A DNA stretch of 41,281 bases from VBCK01 sp035511515 (GTDB lineage Bacteria; Pseudomonadota; Gammaproteobacteria; Burkholderiales; Burkholderiaceae_F): assembly GCA_035511515.1 (NCBI GenBank), contig DATKFG010000007.1, forward strand, positions 1-41,281. The letters run 5' to 3'. This document shows positions 7,109 through 17,017 of this stretch, piece after piece. Below the pieces are notes generated by a model. The model worked only from the letters and a program-made list of their open reading frames with translations, was not told where the DNA came from and made no database searches. The position numbers and the translations under genes were made by a program. The stretch's first letter is position 1. The number at the start of each line of letters is the position of its first letter.

Positions 7109-8869
7109 ATGGACATTCAGCGCACGATTCTCTGGTCCGTCTTCGGCCTGTCGTTGATCTTGCTGTGGGAACGCTGGCAGATGTACCAGGCGCGCACCAC
7201 GATGCCACCGCCCGCGGTGACGGCGCCGGCGCCGAATGCGCCCGCAGCGGTGGCCAGGGCGCCGGGCGAGATCCCGACTCCGAACGCGCAGGCTTCAGCA
7301 CCTGCCGCGGCAGCTTCGCCGCCGCCGGCAGTCGCGGCAGCGGGCGCTCAGCGCGTGAAGGTTCGAACGGATGTGATTTGGGCCGAACTCGATCCAATGG
7401 GCGCCACGCTGGTTCGGGTCGAGCTTCCCACGCAGAAGATCTCGCCCGATTGGACCGAGCAGGGGCTGGCCCGGCTGCTGGGCCTGACGGATTTTTTGCA
7501 TGCGCACGGCATCGGTCACGCCACCGGCGCGCTGCACGGCGATGCCCATATGGTCCTGCTCGACACCAGCGCCGGGCACATCTATCAGGCGCAGACCGGC
7601 TTGATCGGGGGCCCGCCGGGCAGCCCGTTCCCGAACCACGGCGCCACGCTCTTCGAGGCCGCGCCCGGGCCGCGCGTGCTCGGCGATGGCCAGGACACGC
7701 TGGCCGTGCGGTTCGAGGCGCAGTCCGGTGGCGTTCGCCTGGTCAAGACGTTCACGTTCCGTCGCGGCCATTTCGACATCAAGGTCGAACACGAAATCAC
7801 GGATGTCGGTAACGATGCGGTGTCGCCGTCGCTCTACCTGCAACTGGTCCGCGACGGAAGCTCGGCAGGAGACGACTCCTACTTCGCGCGCTCCTACACC
7901 GGGCCGGCCTTCTACTCCGACATCGACAAGTACCGCAAGATCTCGTTTGAAGACATCGACAAGGGCAAAGCCGACGATCTGAAGCCGGCCGAGGACGGCT
8001 GGGTTGCGGTGGTGCAGCACTACTTCGTGTCGGCCTGGGTGCCGCCGTCGGCAATCCGTCGCGAATACTATGCGCTGGACCGCGACCACCTGTACTCGGC
8101 CGGCGCGCTGCTCAAGCTGGGCACGCTGGCCGCCGGGGCGAAAACGTCGCTCGCCTCGACCCTGTATGTCGGCCCGCAGGATCAAAGGACGCTGGAGTCG
8201 ATCGCACCCGAGCTGGATCGGGTCGCCGACTACGGCAAGCTCACCCCGATCGCGAAGCCGCTGTTCTGGCTGCTGGGCTGGCTGCACCAGCTGGTGGGCA
8301 ACTGGGGCTGGGCCATCGTGCTGCTGACGGTGCTGATCAAGGCCGTGTTTTATCCGCTGTCGGCGGCCAGCTACAAGTCGATGGCCAAGATGAAGGAGCT
8401 GCAGCCGAAAATGGCCAAGCTGCGCGAGCAGCACGGCGAGGACCGGCAGAAGCTGCAGCTGGCGATGATGGAGCTGTACAAGCAGGAAAAGATCAACCCG
8501 CTGATGGGCTGCCTGCCGGTGCTGGTCCAGATTCCCGTGTTCATCTCGCTGTACTGGGTGCTGCTGGCGTCGGTGGAGATGCGCAACGCGCCCTGGATGC
8601 TGTGGATCCGGGACCTGGCGACGCCTGATGGCTGGTTCGTGCTGCCGATCGTGATGATGGCCAGCATGTGGATCCAGTACAAGCTGAACCCGACGCCGCC
8701 CGATCCGGTCCAGGCCAAGATGATGGCGATCATGCCGTTCATCTTCGGCGCGATGTTCTTCTTCTTTCCGGCCGGACTTGTTCTGTACTGGGTCGTGAAC
8801 AACGTGCTGTCGATCCTGCAGCAGTGGCGCATCAGCCGCGTGGTCGCACGCGCCAAGCCGGCGGGATAA
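7109..8869 (+). CDS. yidC: Membrane protein insertase YidC
   Basis: YidC inserts and folds inner-membrane proteins, alone or with SecYEG; its clients include the ATP synthase Fo subunits encoded in this window. The 586-residue protein begins with TM1 (TILWSVFGLSLILLW, about residues 6-20), then an Ala/Pro-rich linker, a large periplasmic beta-sandwich domain to about residue 360, and the conserved five-helix insertase domain (LFWLLGWLHQLVGNWGWAI, KAVFYPLSAASYKSMAKM, NPLMGCLPVLVQIPVFISLY, and FFFFPAGLVLYWVVNN near the end). The protein ends with a short basic tail. It is the last plus-strand gene before a perfect inverted repeat and a strand switch. Confidence 0.98.
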   Translation: MDIQRTILWSVFGLSLILLWERWQMYQARTTMPPPAVTAPAPNAPAAVARAPGEIPTPNAQASAPAAAASPPPAVAAAGAQRVKVRTDVIWAELDPMGATLVRVELPTQKISPDWTEQGLARLLGLTDFLHAHGIGHATGALHGDAHMVLLDTSAGHIYQAQTGLIGGPPGSPFPNHGATLFEAAPGPRVLGDGQDTLAVRFEAQSGGVRLVKTFTFRRGHFDIKVEHEITDVGNDAVSPSLYLQLVRDGSSAGDDSYFARSYTGPAFYSDIDKYRKISFEDIDKGKADDLKPAEDGWVAVVQHYFVSAWVPPSAIRREYYALDRDHLYSAGALLKLGTLAAGAKTSLASTLYVGPQDQRTLESIAPELDRVADYGKLTPIAKPLFWLLGWLHQLVGNWGWAIVLLTVLIKAVFYPLSAASYKSMAKMKELQPKMAKLREQHGEDRQKLQLAMMELYKQEKINPLMGCLPVLVQIPVFISLYWVLLASVEMRNAPWMLWIRDLATPDGWFVLPIVMMASMWIQYKLNPTPPDPVQAKMMAIMPFIFGAMFFFFPAGLVLYWVVNNVLSILQQWRISRVVARAKPAG

Positions 8870-8870
8870 G

Positions 8871-8997
8871 CCCTCACCCCCTCCCCTCTCCCGCTGCGCG
8901 GGCGAGGGGCGATCGTTCACCGCAAGTTCGACGACGTTCGCACGGGCACGTCGTATCGCCCCTCGCCCGCGCAGCGGGAGAGGGGAGGGGGTGAGGG
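8871..8997. repeat. Perfect 43-bp inverted repeat (REP-like hairpin)
   Basis: The arms 8871-8913 and 8955-8997 are exact reverse complements and flank a 41-base spacer. The arm core is a C/T-rich run followed by CCGCTGCGCGGGCGAGGGG. The element fills the gap between the convergent yidC and TonB-receptor genes, so it may act as a two-way terminator, though it has no T-run. The right arm recurs base for base at 28471-28513, which makes it a dispersed repeat family. Confidence 0.85.
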
Positions 8998-9005
8998 CGC
9001 TCAAC

Positions 9006-11159
9006 TCAGAACGGCAGGTCGAACCCGAACAGCCACGTGCGCGTCGGCGCCGGCTCGAAGAAGCGGCCGTTCGATTCGTTGACGATGACCGAGCCGACGT
9101 AACGGCGGCCGGACAGGTTGTCGACGCGTGCGAAGAAGTGCGGCCGCAGCGGCCCCCACGAGCCCGTGTAACCAACGGAGGCGTCGAATACGCCAGCGCC
9201 GCCGGCGTAGTCACTGTTGAGGTCGTTGACGTACAGCGCCGACTGGATGCGCGCCTGCACCTGCAGTTCGACGCGGCCCGTTTGGTACTTCGCCTCGGCC
9301 CAGGCGGTGCGCGCGGGAACCGACGGCAGCTTGTTGCCGGCGCGCACCAGCTTGCGCTGCCCGTTGCTCGAACAGGGCGGCGATGGACAGGTCAGGAAGC
9401 TGTTTGCGAAATGCGCGTCGATCAGGGTGGCGCTGGCGGCGAGCGTCCAGCCGGGCCCGGGGTGCGCTTCGATCGAGGTCTCGACGCCGTCGCGCCGCGT
9501 CTGCGCCGCGTTGTAATAGGTGGAGCGCCCGTTGAAATTGCTCTGCACCACGATGTCGTTGCTGGTTCGGGTCCAGAACGCCGCGGCCGTGGCGCTCAGG
9601 CCGGGCTGCAGGCGGGTCTTGGCGCCCACTTCGTAGTTGTTGCTGCGGGCCGCTTGCAACGCCGTATTCAGGCCGGGATTGCCGTCCGGCCGGTACGCGA
9701 GTTCGTCCAGCGTCGGCGTCTCGAAGCCCCGGCCGTACGACAGGTAGTAGCTGACCGTCGGAGTGGCCCGGAACACTACGCCGGCGGTCGGGTTCAGCGC
9801 GCTGTAGCTGATGGCGGCGGCCGCACCGTCGTTGGCCAGATGATCGCTGGAGTCGAACTGGATGTGCGAGTAACGCGCGCCCGCCAGCAGCCGCCAGGCC
9901 TCGCCCAGGCGCGCCTCGGTCTGCAGGTAGGGATCGAGCGCGTCCACCGTGTTGGTCTCGTCGCGGCGCAACGCACCCAGGACGCCGCAGACCACTGCAG
10001 GCGCGGTACACGAAGTGGGGTTGGGTGTGCGGCTCGTGTAATTGTTGTATCCGGCCCGATCCTCGTCCAGCCGCTCGAAGTCGAGCCCGCCGGTGGTCGT
10101 GAATACTCCGGTCTCAAAGGTGGCGCGCGTATCGAGTCCGCCGAAGTGCCGCGCCAGGTCGATGACGCCGCCCGGGCTCGAGGCGGGTATTTCGGTTGCC
10201 AGGGGGATCGATTGAAACTGGCGAATGGCGCGGTCGCCCAGCCACAGCGAGGTTTCCAGCTGCGCCAGGCCGAGATCGGAGCGAAGATCGGCGCCGACGG
10301 TGCCCTGGCGCGTGCTCTTGCGGGTATTGAACTGCAGCGCCGGCGCCGCAGTTTGGTCCGGATTGGCCTGCAGCATCGCGCGGGTCAGGCCCAGCGGGTC
10401 CTGCGCGTTGCCCGATTCGAGCGAGTTGACCGATAGCCGCAGTTTTCCGATCGGCGTATCCAGGAAGCCAGCCCGCAGGTTCAAGATGCCGCGCCCGGCC
10501 GAGCTGTGCAGCCGAAAGCCGCCGGTGTGGAAGGCCTCGCCGTCCAGCGCGTAGACGAATGTCTCGGTGCCGCCGGCCAGGTCCGCCGCGGTGCGCTGCG
10601 TATTGTTGGTGCCGGCCGCGAAGCTCACCTCGCCGCCGAAGGGCTTGGGATGCAGCGCCGTGGTCAATGCGATGACGCCGCCCGAGGAGTTGCCGTACAG
10701 CGCAGAAAATGGCCCGCGCAGCACCTCGATGCGCTCGGCCGCATTCAGCGGAAAGTTCGACACCTGCCCCTGGCCGTCCGGCAGCGTGGCCGGCACGCCG
10801 TCGACGTACAGTCGCACACCGCGGACCCCGAACGAGGAGCGGGCGCCGAAACCACGAATCGAGATCTGCAGATCCTGCGCGTAGTTCTGGCGGTTCAGCG
10901 CGACCACGCCCGGAATGCGGTCGAGCGTTTCCGACACGTTGACACGCAGCCGGGCCTCGTGCAGATCCTCGCGCTGGATCACGTCGACCGAGGCCGGCAC
11001 ATCGAGCGGGTCCCGCTCGGTGCGGGTGGCCGTCACGACGACAACCGCAATCTGCGTGCTGTCTGCCGGGGCATCGCCGGCCGGCGGTTCGGCTTGGCTC
11101 GGGGCGGACAATGCGAATGCGAGTGCCACCGGCGAGAGCCGGTACCGAAGCGAGGGCAT
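9006..11159 (-). CDS. TonB-dependent outer-membrane receptor (PqqU/YncD-like)
   Basis: TonB-dependent receptors import scarce ligands across the outer membrane using TonB-ExbBD energy. The 717-residue product has a signal peptide ending near APSQA (residue 23), a possible TonB box (IAVVVVTATRTE), a plug domain (SVDVIQREDL, RIPGVVALNRQNY, SIRGFGARSSFGVRG, LYVDGVPATLPDGQGQ, RIEVLRGPFSALYGNSSGGV) and a long beta-barrel ending in aromatic Phe (FGFDLPF), as expected of an outer-membrane protein. The GFGAR and PDGQGQ segments resemble the YncD/PqqU group, which takes up PQQ in E. coli; that substrate is only a guess here. It lies downstream of atpC on the same strand, an unusual place for a receptor, and beside the repeat at the block boundary. 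Confidence 0.9.
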   Translation of the reverse strand: MPSLRYRLSPVALAFALSAPSQAEPPAGDAPADSTQIAVVVVTATRTERDPLDVPASVDVIQREDLHEARLRVNVSETLDRIPGVVALNRQNYAQDLQISIRGFGARSSFGVRGVRLYVDGVPATLPDGQGQVSNFPLNAAERIEVLRGPFSALYGNSSGGVIALTTALHPKPFGGEVSFAAGTNNTQRTAADLAGGTETFVYALDGEAFHTGGFRLHSSAGRGILNLRAGFLDTPIGKLRLSVNSLESGNAQDPLGLTRAMLQANPDQTAAPALQFNTRKSTRQGTVGADLRSDLGLAQLETSLWLGDRAIRQFQSIPLATEIPASSPGGVIDLARHFGGLDTRATFETGVFTTTGGLDFERLDEDRAGYNNYTSRTPNPTSCTAPAVVCGVLGALRRDETNTVDALDPYLQTEARLGEAWRLLAGARYSHIQFDSSDHLANDGAAAAISYSALNPTAGVVFRATPTVSYYLSYGRGFETPTLDELAYRPDGNPGLNTALQAARSNNYEVGAKTRLQPGLSATAAAFWTRTSNDIVVQSNFNGRSTYYNAAQTRRDGVETSIEAHPGPGWTLAASATLIDAHFANSFLTCPSPPCSSNGQRKLVRAGNKLPSVPARTAWAEAKYQTGRVELQVQARIQSALYVNDLNSDYAGGAGVFDASVGYTGSWGPLRPHFFARVDNLSGRRYVGSVIVNESNGRFFEPAPTRTWLFGFDLPF

Positions 11160-11248
11160 GAAATTTCCCGCCGGGCCTGTTGTGCGGCCCGTGCACTCCC
11201 CCGAGTGCGCGGAATTATTCCACGGGGTGAGGGTCGGCGCGCTTTGAG

Positions 11249-11665
11249 CTACTTGCCGCGCAGCTTGCGGATCGCTGCGAGCTGGGCGGCCAGGATTGAA
11301 ATCTCGGCCTCGACCTCGGCGATCTGAAGCTTGTCGGTTGCGCTGCGGCGCGCTTCCTCGGCGCGTTTGAGCGCCTCATTGGCCTTGGCCTCGTCAAGGT
11401 CGCGGCCCCGGATCGCCGTGTCGGCCAACACCGTCACCACGTGCGGTTGCACCTCCAGGATGCCGCCGGCGACGAATATCTGCTCCTCGTCGCTGCGGCC
11501 GGGCACCCGGATCCGGACCACGCCCGGCTTGATGCGGGTAATCAGCGGCGCGTGGCGCGGATAGATGCCGAGCTCACCGGCCTCGCCCGGCAGTACGACG
11601 AACTCGGCCTCGCCGCCGAAGATCGATTCCTCGGCGCTGACCACGTCGACATGGATCGTGCTCAT
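11249..11665 (-). CDS. atpC: ATP synthase F1 epsilon subunit
   Basis: The epsilon subunit is part of the F1 central stalk and can inhibit ATP hydrolysis through its C-terminal helices. The 138-residue product has the N-terminal beta-sandwich (VDVVSAEESIFGGEAEFVVLPGEAGELGIYPRHAPL) and the C-terminal two-helix domain (DEAKANEALKRAEEAR...IRKLRGK). It is the last atp gene, 42 bp after atpD. A 6-bp hairpin at 11193-11208 downstream has no T-run, so I do not call it a terminator. Confidence 0.97.
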   Translation of the reverse strand: MSTIHVDVVSAEESIFGGEAEFVVLPGEAGELGIYPRHAPLITRIKPGVVRIRVPGRSDEEQIFVAGGILEVQPHVVTVLADTAIRGRDLDEAKANEALKRAEEARRSATDKLQIAEVEAEISILAAQLAAIRKLRGK

Positions 11666-11707
11666 GATCCCGGCCCCATCAAATCATGCGCGTGCATCCG
11701 CCATTTC

Positions 11708-13156
11708 TCACTTCAGCGTCTTGGCCTTCTCGAGGGCCTCGTCGATCGATCCCACCATATAGAAAGCCTGCTCGGGCATCGCATCGCACTCGCCGTCGAC
11801 CAGCATCTTGAAGCCGCGAATGGTCTCTTTCAGCGGCACGTACTTGCCCGGCGAACCGGTGAAGACCTCGGCCACGTGGAACGGTTGCGACAGGAAACGC
11901 TGGATCTTGCGGGCGCGCGTGACCGCCAGCTTGTCCTCGGGCGACAGCTCGTCCATGCCGAGAATCGCGATGATGTCGCGCAGCTCCTTGTAGCGTTGCA
12001 GCGTCGCCTGCACGCGCCGGGTGGTCGTGTAGTGCTCCTCGCCGATCGTATTGGGGTCGACCTGGCGCGAAGTCGAATCCAGCGGATCCACCGCCGGATA
12101 GATGCCCAGCGAGGCGATGTCGCGGCTGAGCACCACGGTGGCGTCCAGGTGGCCGAAGGTGGTGGCCGGGCTGGGGTCGGTCAGGTCGTCGGCGGGCACG
12201 TAGACGGCCTGCACCGACGTGATCGAGCCGGTCTTGGTCGAGACGATGCGCTCCTGCAGCTTGCCCATCTCCTCGGCCAGCGTCGGCTGGTAGCCGACCG
12301 CCGAGGGCATGCGGCCCAGCAGCGCCGACACCTCGGTGCCGGCCAGCGTGTAGCGGTAGATGTTGTCGACGAAAAACAGGATGTCGCGGCCGTCGTCGCG
12401 GAAGCGCTCGGCGATGGTCAGCCCGGTCAGGCCGACCCGCAGCCGGTTGCCGGGCGGCTCGTTCATCTGGCCGAACACCATCGCGACCTTCGACTCGGGC
12501 AGGTTGTCGAGCTTGACGACGCCGGCCTCGATCATCTCGTGGTAGAAGTCGTTGCCCTCGCGCGTGCGCTCGCCCACCCCGGCGAACACCGACAGGCCCG
12601 AATGCTGGGTCGCGATGTTGTTGATCAGCTCCAGCATGTTCACGGTCTTGCCGACCCCGGCGCCACCGAACAGGCCGATTTTTCCGCCCTTGGCGAACGG
12701 GCAGATCAGATCGATCACCTTGATGCCGGTTTCCAGCAGCTCGACCGACGGCGACAGCTCCTCGAAGCTCGGGGAGGGCTGATGAATCCCGCGCCGCTCG
12801 TCGGTCTTGATCGGGCCGCCCTCGTCGATCGGGCGGCCCAGAACGTCCATGATGCGGCCCAGCGTCGCCACGCCCACCGGCACCTTGATGGCTTCGCCGG
12901 TGTTGCGAACCTGCATGCCGCGCTTCAGGCCGTCGCTGGAGCCCATTGCGATTGTGCGCACCACGCCGTCGCCCAGCTGCTGCTGCACCTCGAAGGTCAG
13001 CCCCTGCTCGACCAGGCGATTGGAAGGATCCGCTTCCAGCACCAGCGCGTCGTATATGTGCGGCATCTGATCGCGCGGGAACTCGATATCGACGACGGCG
13101 CCGATGGATTGAACGATATTTCCTGTACTGCTGGACATGTCGGGTGTCACTTTCAT
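11708..13156 (-). CDS. atpD: ATP synthase F1 beta subunit
   Basis: The beta subunit carries the catalytic nucleotide sites of F1. Visible motifs are Walker A GGAGVGKT, GERTREGNDFYHEM with the catalytic Glu, ILFFVDNIYRYTLAG (Walker B region), the DELSEE-like segment (here DELSPEDK) and the AEVFTGSPG end region. Length is 482 residues from the first ATG, which is 4 bp after the atpG stop. An ATG six codons later (13136-13138) gives MSSSTGNIVQSIGAVVD, closer to the usual start, and is equally possible. In place of Phe, the Walker B segment has Tyr in DNIYRYT. Confidence 0.97.
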   Translation of the reverse strand: MKVTPDMSSSTGNIVQSIGAVVDIEFPRDQMPHIYDALVLEADPSNRLVEQGLTFEVQQQLGDGVVRTIAMGSSDGLKRGMQVRNTGEAIKVPVGVATLGRIMDVLGRPIDEGGPIKTDERRGIHQPSPSFEELSPSVELLETGIKVIDLICPFAKGGKIGLFGGAGVGKTVNMLELINNIATQHSGLSVFAGVGERTREGNDFYHEMIEAGVVKLDNLPESKVAMVFGQMNEPPGNRLRVGLTGLTIAERFRDDGRDILFFVDNIYRYTLAGTEVSALLGRMPSAVGYQPTLAEEMGKLQERIVSTKTGSITSVQAVYVPADDLTDPSPATTFGHLDATVVLSRDIASLGIYPAVDPLDSTSRQVDPNTIGEEHYTTTRRVQATLQRYKELRDIIAILGMDELSPEDKLAVTRARKIQRFLSQPFHVAEVFTGSPGKYVPLKETIRGFKMLVDGECDAMPEQAFYMVGSIDEALEKAKTLK

Positions 13157-13160
13157 TCAG

Positions 13161-14042
13161 TTAGGCGATCGCCGCGGCGCCGCCGACGATTTCCGAAATC
13201 TCCTTGGTGATCCCGGCCTGGCGGGTCTTGTTGTAGATCAGCTGCAGCTCGTCGATCAGCTTTTTCGCGTTGTCGGAGGCGGCCTTCATCGCGACCATCC
13301 GGGCGCTTTGCTCGGAGGCCATGTTCTCGGCGACCGCCTGGTACACCAGGGCCTCGACGTAGCGCGTCATCAGCTCGTCGATCACGCGCTGCGGATCGGG
13401 TTCGTACAGGTAGTCCCACGCGTGAGCGCGACGCTCCTGCTCGCTTTGGGCGAGTCGCTCGCTGGACAGCGGCAGCAGCTGCTCGATTACGGTTTCCTGC
13501 TTCATCGTGTTGATGAAGCGCGAGTAGGCCAGGTACACGGCGTCGATGCGCCCCTGTGAATAGGCGTCGAGCTGGACCTTGACCGGTCCGATCAGTTTTT
13601 CCAGGTTCGGGGTGTCCCCCAGCTGCACCAGCTGCGAGGTGATGTTGGCGTGCAGGCGTTGCAGGAACGCCAGGCCCTTGTTGCCGATCGCGGTGGCCTG
13701 CAGCTTCTGCTGGGCCGCTTCCCACTGCTTCACGCGTGCCAGCACCGCGCGCTGCGTATTGGTGTTCAATCCGCCGCACAGTCCCTTGTCGGTCGACACC
13801 AGGATCAGCCCGACGGCGCGCATCTGGGGCCTGCGCAGCACGAACGGATGGCGGTACTCCGGGTTGGCCTGGGCCAGGCGCGCCACGATGTTGCGGATCT
13901 TGTCGCCGTAAGGGCGGGCCGCGCGCATCCGCTCCTGGGCCCTGCGCATCTTGGAGGCGGCGACCATCTGCATGGCCTTGGTGATCTTGCGCGTGTTCTG
14001 CACGCTCTTGATCTTCAGCCGGATCTCTTTGGTGCTCGGCAT
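13161..14042 (-). CDS. atpG: ATP synthase F1 gamma subunit
   Basis: The gamma subunit is the rotating shaft inside the alpha3-beta3 hexamer. The 293-residue product starts MPSTKEIRLKIKSVQNTRKITKAMQMVAASKMRRAQ, the diagnostic N-terminal coiled-coil helix, and ends with the partner helix (ARMVAMKAASDNAKKLIDELQLIYNKTRQAGITKE). GGGAG lies 8 bases before the ATG. It follows atpA after 27 bp. Confidence 0.98.
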   Translation of the reverse strand: MPSTKEIRLKIKSVQNTRKITKAMQMVAASKMRRAQERMRAARPYGDKIRNIVARLAQANPEYRHPFVLRRPQMRAVGLILVSTDKGLCGGLNTNTQRAVLARVKQWEAAQQKLQATAIGNKGLAFLQRLHANITSQLVQLGDTPNLEKLIGPVKVQLDAYSQGRIDAVYLAYSRFINTMKQETVIEQLLPLSSERLAQSEQERRAHAWDYLYEPDPQRVIDELMTRYVEALVYQAVAENMASEQSARMVAMKAASDNAKKLIDELQLIYNKTRQAGITKEISEIVGGAAAIA

Positions 14043-14069
14043 CCTGTGACTCCCGTGCCCCGACCGCGC

Positions 14070-15611
<1,542 letters not shown>

Positions 15612-15633
15612 GTTGGACTCCGGGCAATCGGTT

Positions 15634-16170
15634 TCAGGCAGTCAGCTGCACGCGCATCGCATCCAGCCGGGCCCGCACCGAGCCGTCGAGGACGCGATCG
15701 CCGACCGTCACGCGCACGCCGCCGATCAGCTGCGGCGCCAGGCGCAATTCCGCTTTCAGGCGGCGCGGGAATGTGCGGCCCAGCCGCTGGATCAGGTCGC
15801 CAAGCTGGGCGTCGGTCAGCGCGAAGGCCGTCTCGATCAGACAGTCGGCCGTTCCCTCGGCGTCGTTTTTCAGGCGGCGGAACTGAGCGGCCACTTCCGG
15901 CAGCGCCGCCAGGCGCCCGTTCTGGATCATCAGTTTCAGGAAGGCGGTGAGCTCCGGCGGCAACGCGGCGCCGGCCACTGCGCTGATCAGTTCGAACCTG
16001 TGCTGGTCGGACAGGCGCGGATCGGTTGTCAGGAGCGCGATCTGCGGCTCCGATACGGTCCGGGCGAGCGCCTCCAGCAGCGGCAGCCAGGCGTCGGCCG
16101 CCCCCTTGGCGCGGGCCGCCGAGAACAGGGCCTCGGCATACGGCCGTGCGACGGTGGACAGTTCGGCCAT
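15634..16170 (-). CDS. atpH: ATP synthase F1 delta subunit
   Basis: The delta subunit joins F1 to the peripheral b2 stalk. The 178-residue product starts MAELSTVARPYAEALFSAAR, the standard N-terminus, and has the C-terminal LAPQLIGGVRVTVGDRVLDGSVRARL signature. The frame is open much further upstream, but that part only shadows atpF; the ATG at 16168-16170, 2 bp after the atpF stop, is clearly the start and suggests coupled translation. Confidence 0.97.
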   Translation of the reverse strand: MAELSTVARPYAEALFSAARAKGAADAWLPLLEALARTVSEPQIALLTTDPRLSDQHRFELISAVAGAALPPELTAFLKLMIQNGRLAALPEVAAQFRRLKNDAEGTADCLIETAFALTDAQLGDLIQRLGRTFPRRLKAELRLAPQLIGGVRVTVGDRVLDGSVRARLDAMRVQLTA

Positions 16171-16172
16171 GG

Positions 16173-16643
16173 CTACAGCTTCGCCTTGAGCTGCTCGAGC
16201 AGCTCGGCATGGACCTTGGGGTTGACCTCGCGTCTGAGGATCTGCTCGGCACCGGTCACCGCCAGCGCGGCAACCTGGTCGCGCAGCACCATTTTGGCGC
16301 GGATCACCTGCTGCTCGGCCTCGGCGCGCGCCGCCTGGATCAGCCGGTCGCCCTCGGCCTTCGCTTGCGCCTTGGCTTCCTCCACGATCAGCTGGGCGCG
16401 CCGTTCGGTCTCGGCGATCAGTGCCTGCGCCCGGGCGCGGGCTTCGGCATCGATCTGCCCGATGCGGCGCTGGGCCTCGGTCAGACTGCGGGTTCCCTGC
16501 TCGGCGGCGGCCAGGCCGTCGGCGATCTTCTGGCGGCGCTCGTCCAGCGCCTTCATCAGCGGCGGCCACAGAAACTTCATCGAAACCCAGCCCAGCATGA
16601 CGAAGACGCCGATCTGGACAAACAGCGTGGCATTCAGATTCAT
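16173..16643 (-). CDS. atpF: ATP synthase Fo subunit b
   Basis: Subunit b forms the peripheral stalk dimer. The 156-residue product has one N-terminal membrane helix (TLFVQIGVFVMLGWVSMKFLWPP, about residues 6-28), then a long charged Ala/Glu/Arg-rich helix that would form the coiled coil, ending HAELLEQLKAKL. Length and position between atpE and atpH are standard. Confidence 0.97.
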   Translation of the reverse strand: MNLNATLFVQIGVFVMLGWVSMKFLWPPLMKALDERRQKIADGLAAAEQGTRSLTEAQRRIGQIDAEARARAQALIAETERRAQLIVEEAKAQAKAEGDRLIQAARAEAEQQVIRAKMVLRDQVAALAVTGAEQILRREVNPKVHAELLEQLKAKL

Positions 16644-16719
16644 ACCGTTTCCCGAGGCGCGCCGCGCCGCCGCAGGCTGCAGCGCGGGTGGCAGTTGAAA
16701 GCGGACGGTGGCGTGCGGC

Positions 16720-16962
16720 CTAACTCTTGAACGGGCTGGCGACCGCGAACCACAGCGCGATCCCCGTACCGATGATGAACGAGGCGTCGATCAGACCGAG
16801 CAGCAGGAACACCTTGGTCTGCAGCGCGTTCATCAGCTCGGGCTGACGCGCCGACGACTCGATGAACTTGCCGGACATGATGCCGATGCCGATGCACGCG
16901 CCGCTCGCCCCCAGTCCGATGATCAAGCCGCAGGCGATGGCGACCAGGCCGATGTCAGTCAT
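16720..16962 (-). CDS. atpE: ATP synthase Fo subunit c
   Basis: Subunit c forms the ion-driven rotor ring. The 80-residue hairpin has helix 1 (LVAIACGLIIGLGASGACIGIGIM), the polar loop SARQPE and helix 2 (FLLLGLIDASFIIGTGIALWFAVA). The ion-carrying residue is Asp in GLIDASF, and helix 1 lacks the Gln typical of sodium-binding rings, so it is probably proton-driven. GGAGAAGCA directly before the ATG is the strongest ribosome-binding site in the operon, fitting the high copy number of c. Confidence 0.98.
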   Translation of the reverse strand: MTDIGLVAIACGLIIGLGASGACIGIGIMSGKFIESSARQPELMNALQTKVFLLLGLIDASFIIGTGIALWFAVASPFKS

Positions 16963-17017
16963 TGCTTCTCCTATCCATGGATGGTTGTAAGCGTGAATCG
17001 AAATCGGGTCGGATGCG

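Noticed and set aside
8871..8997. Repeat pair as a CRISPR array or insertion sequence ends
   Set aside because: Only one inverted pair per site, no regular spacers and no transposase between the arms.
11193..11208. Hairpin after atpC as terminator
   Set aside because: Six-base stem without a T-run; too weak to claim.
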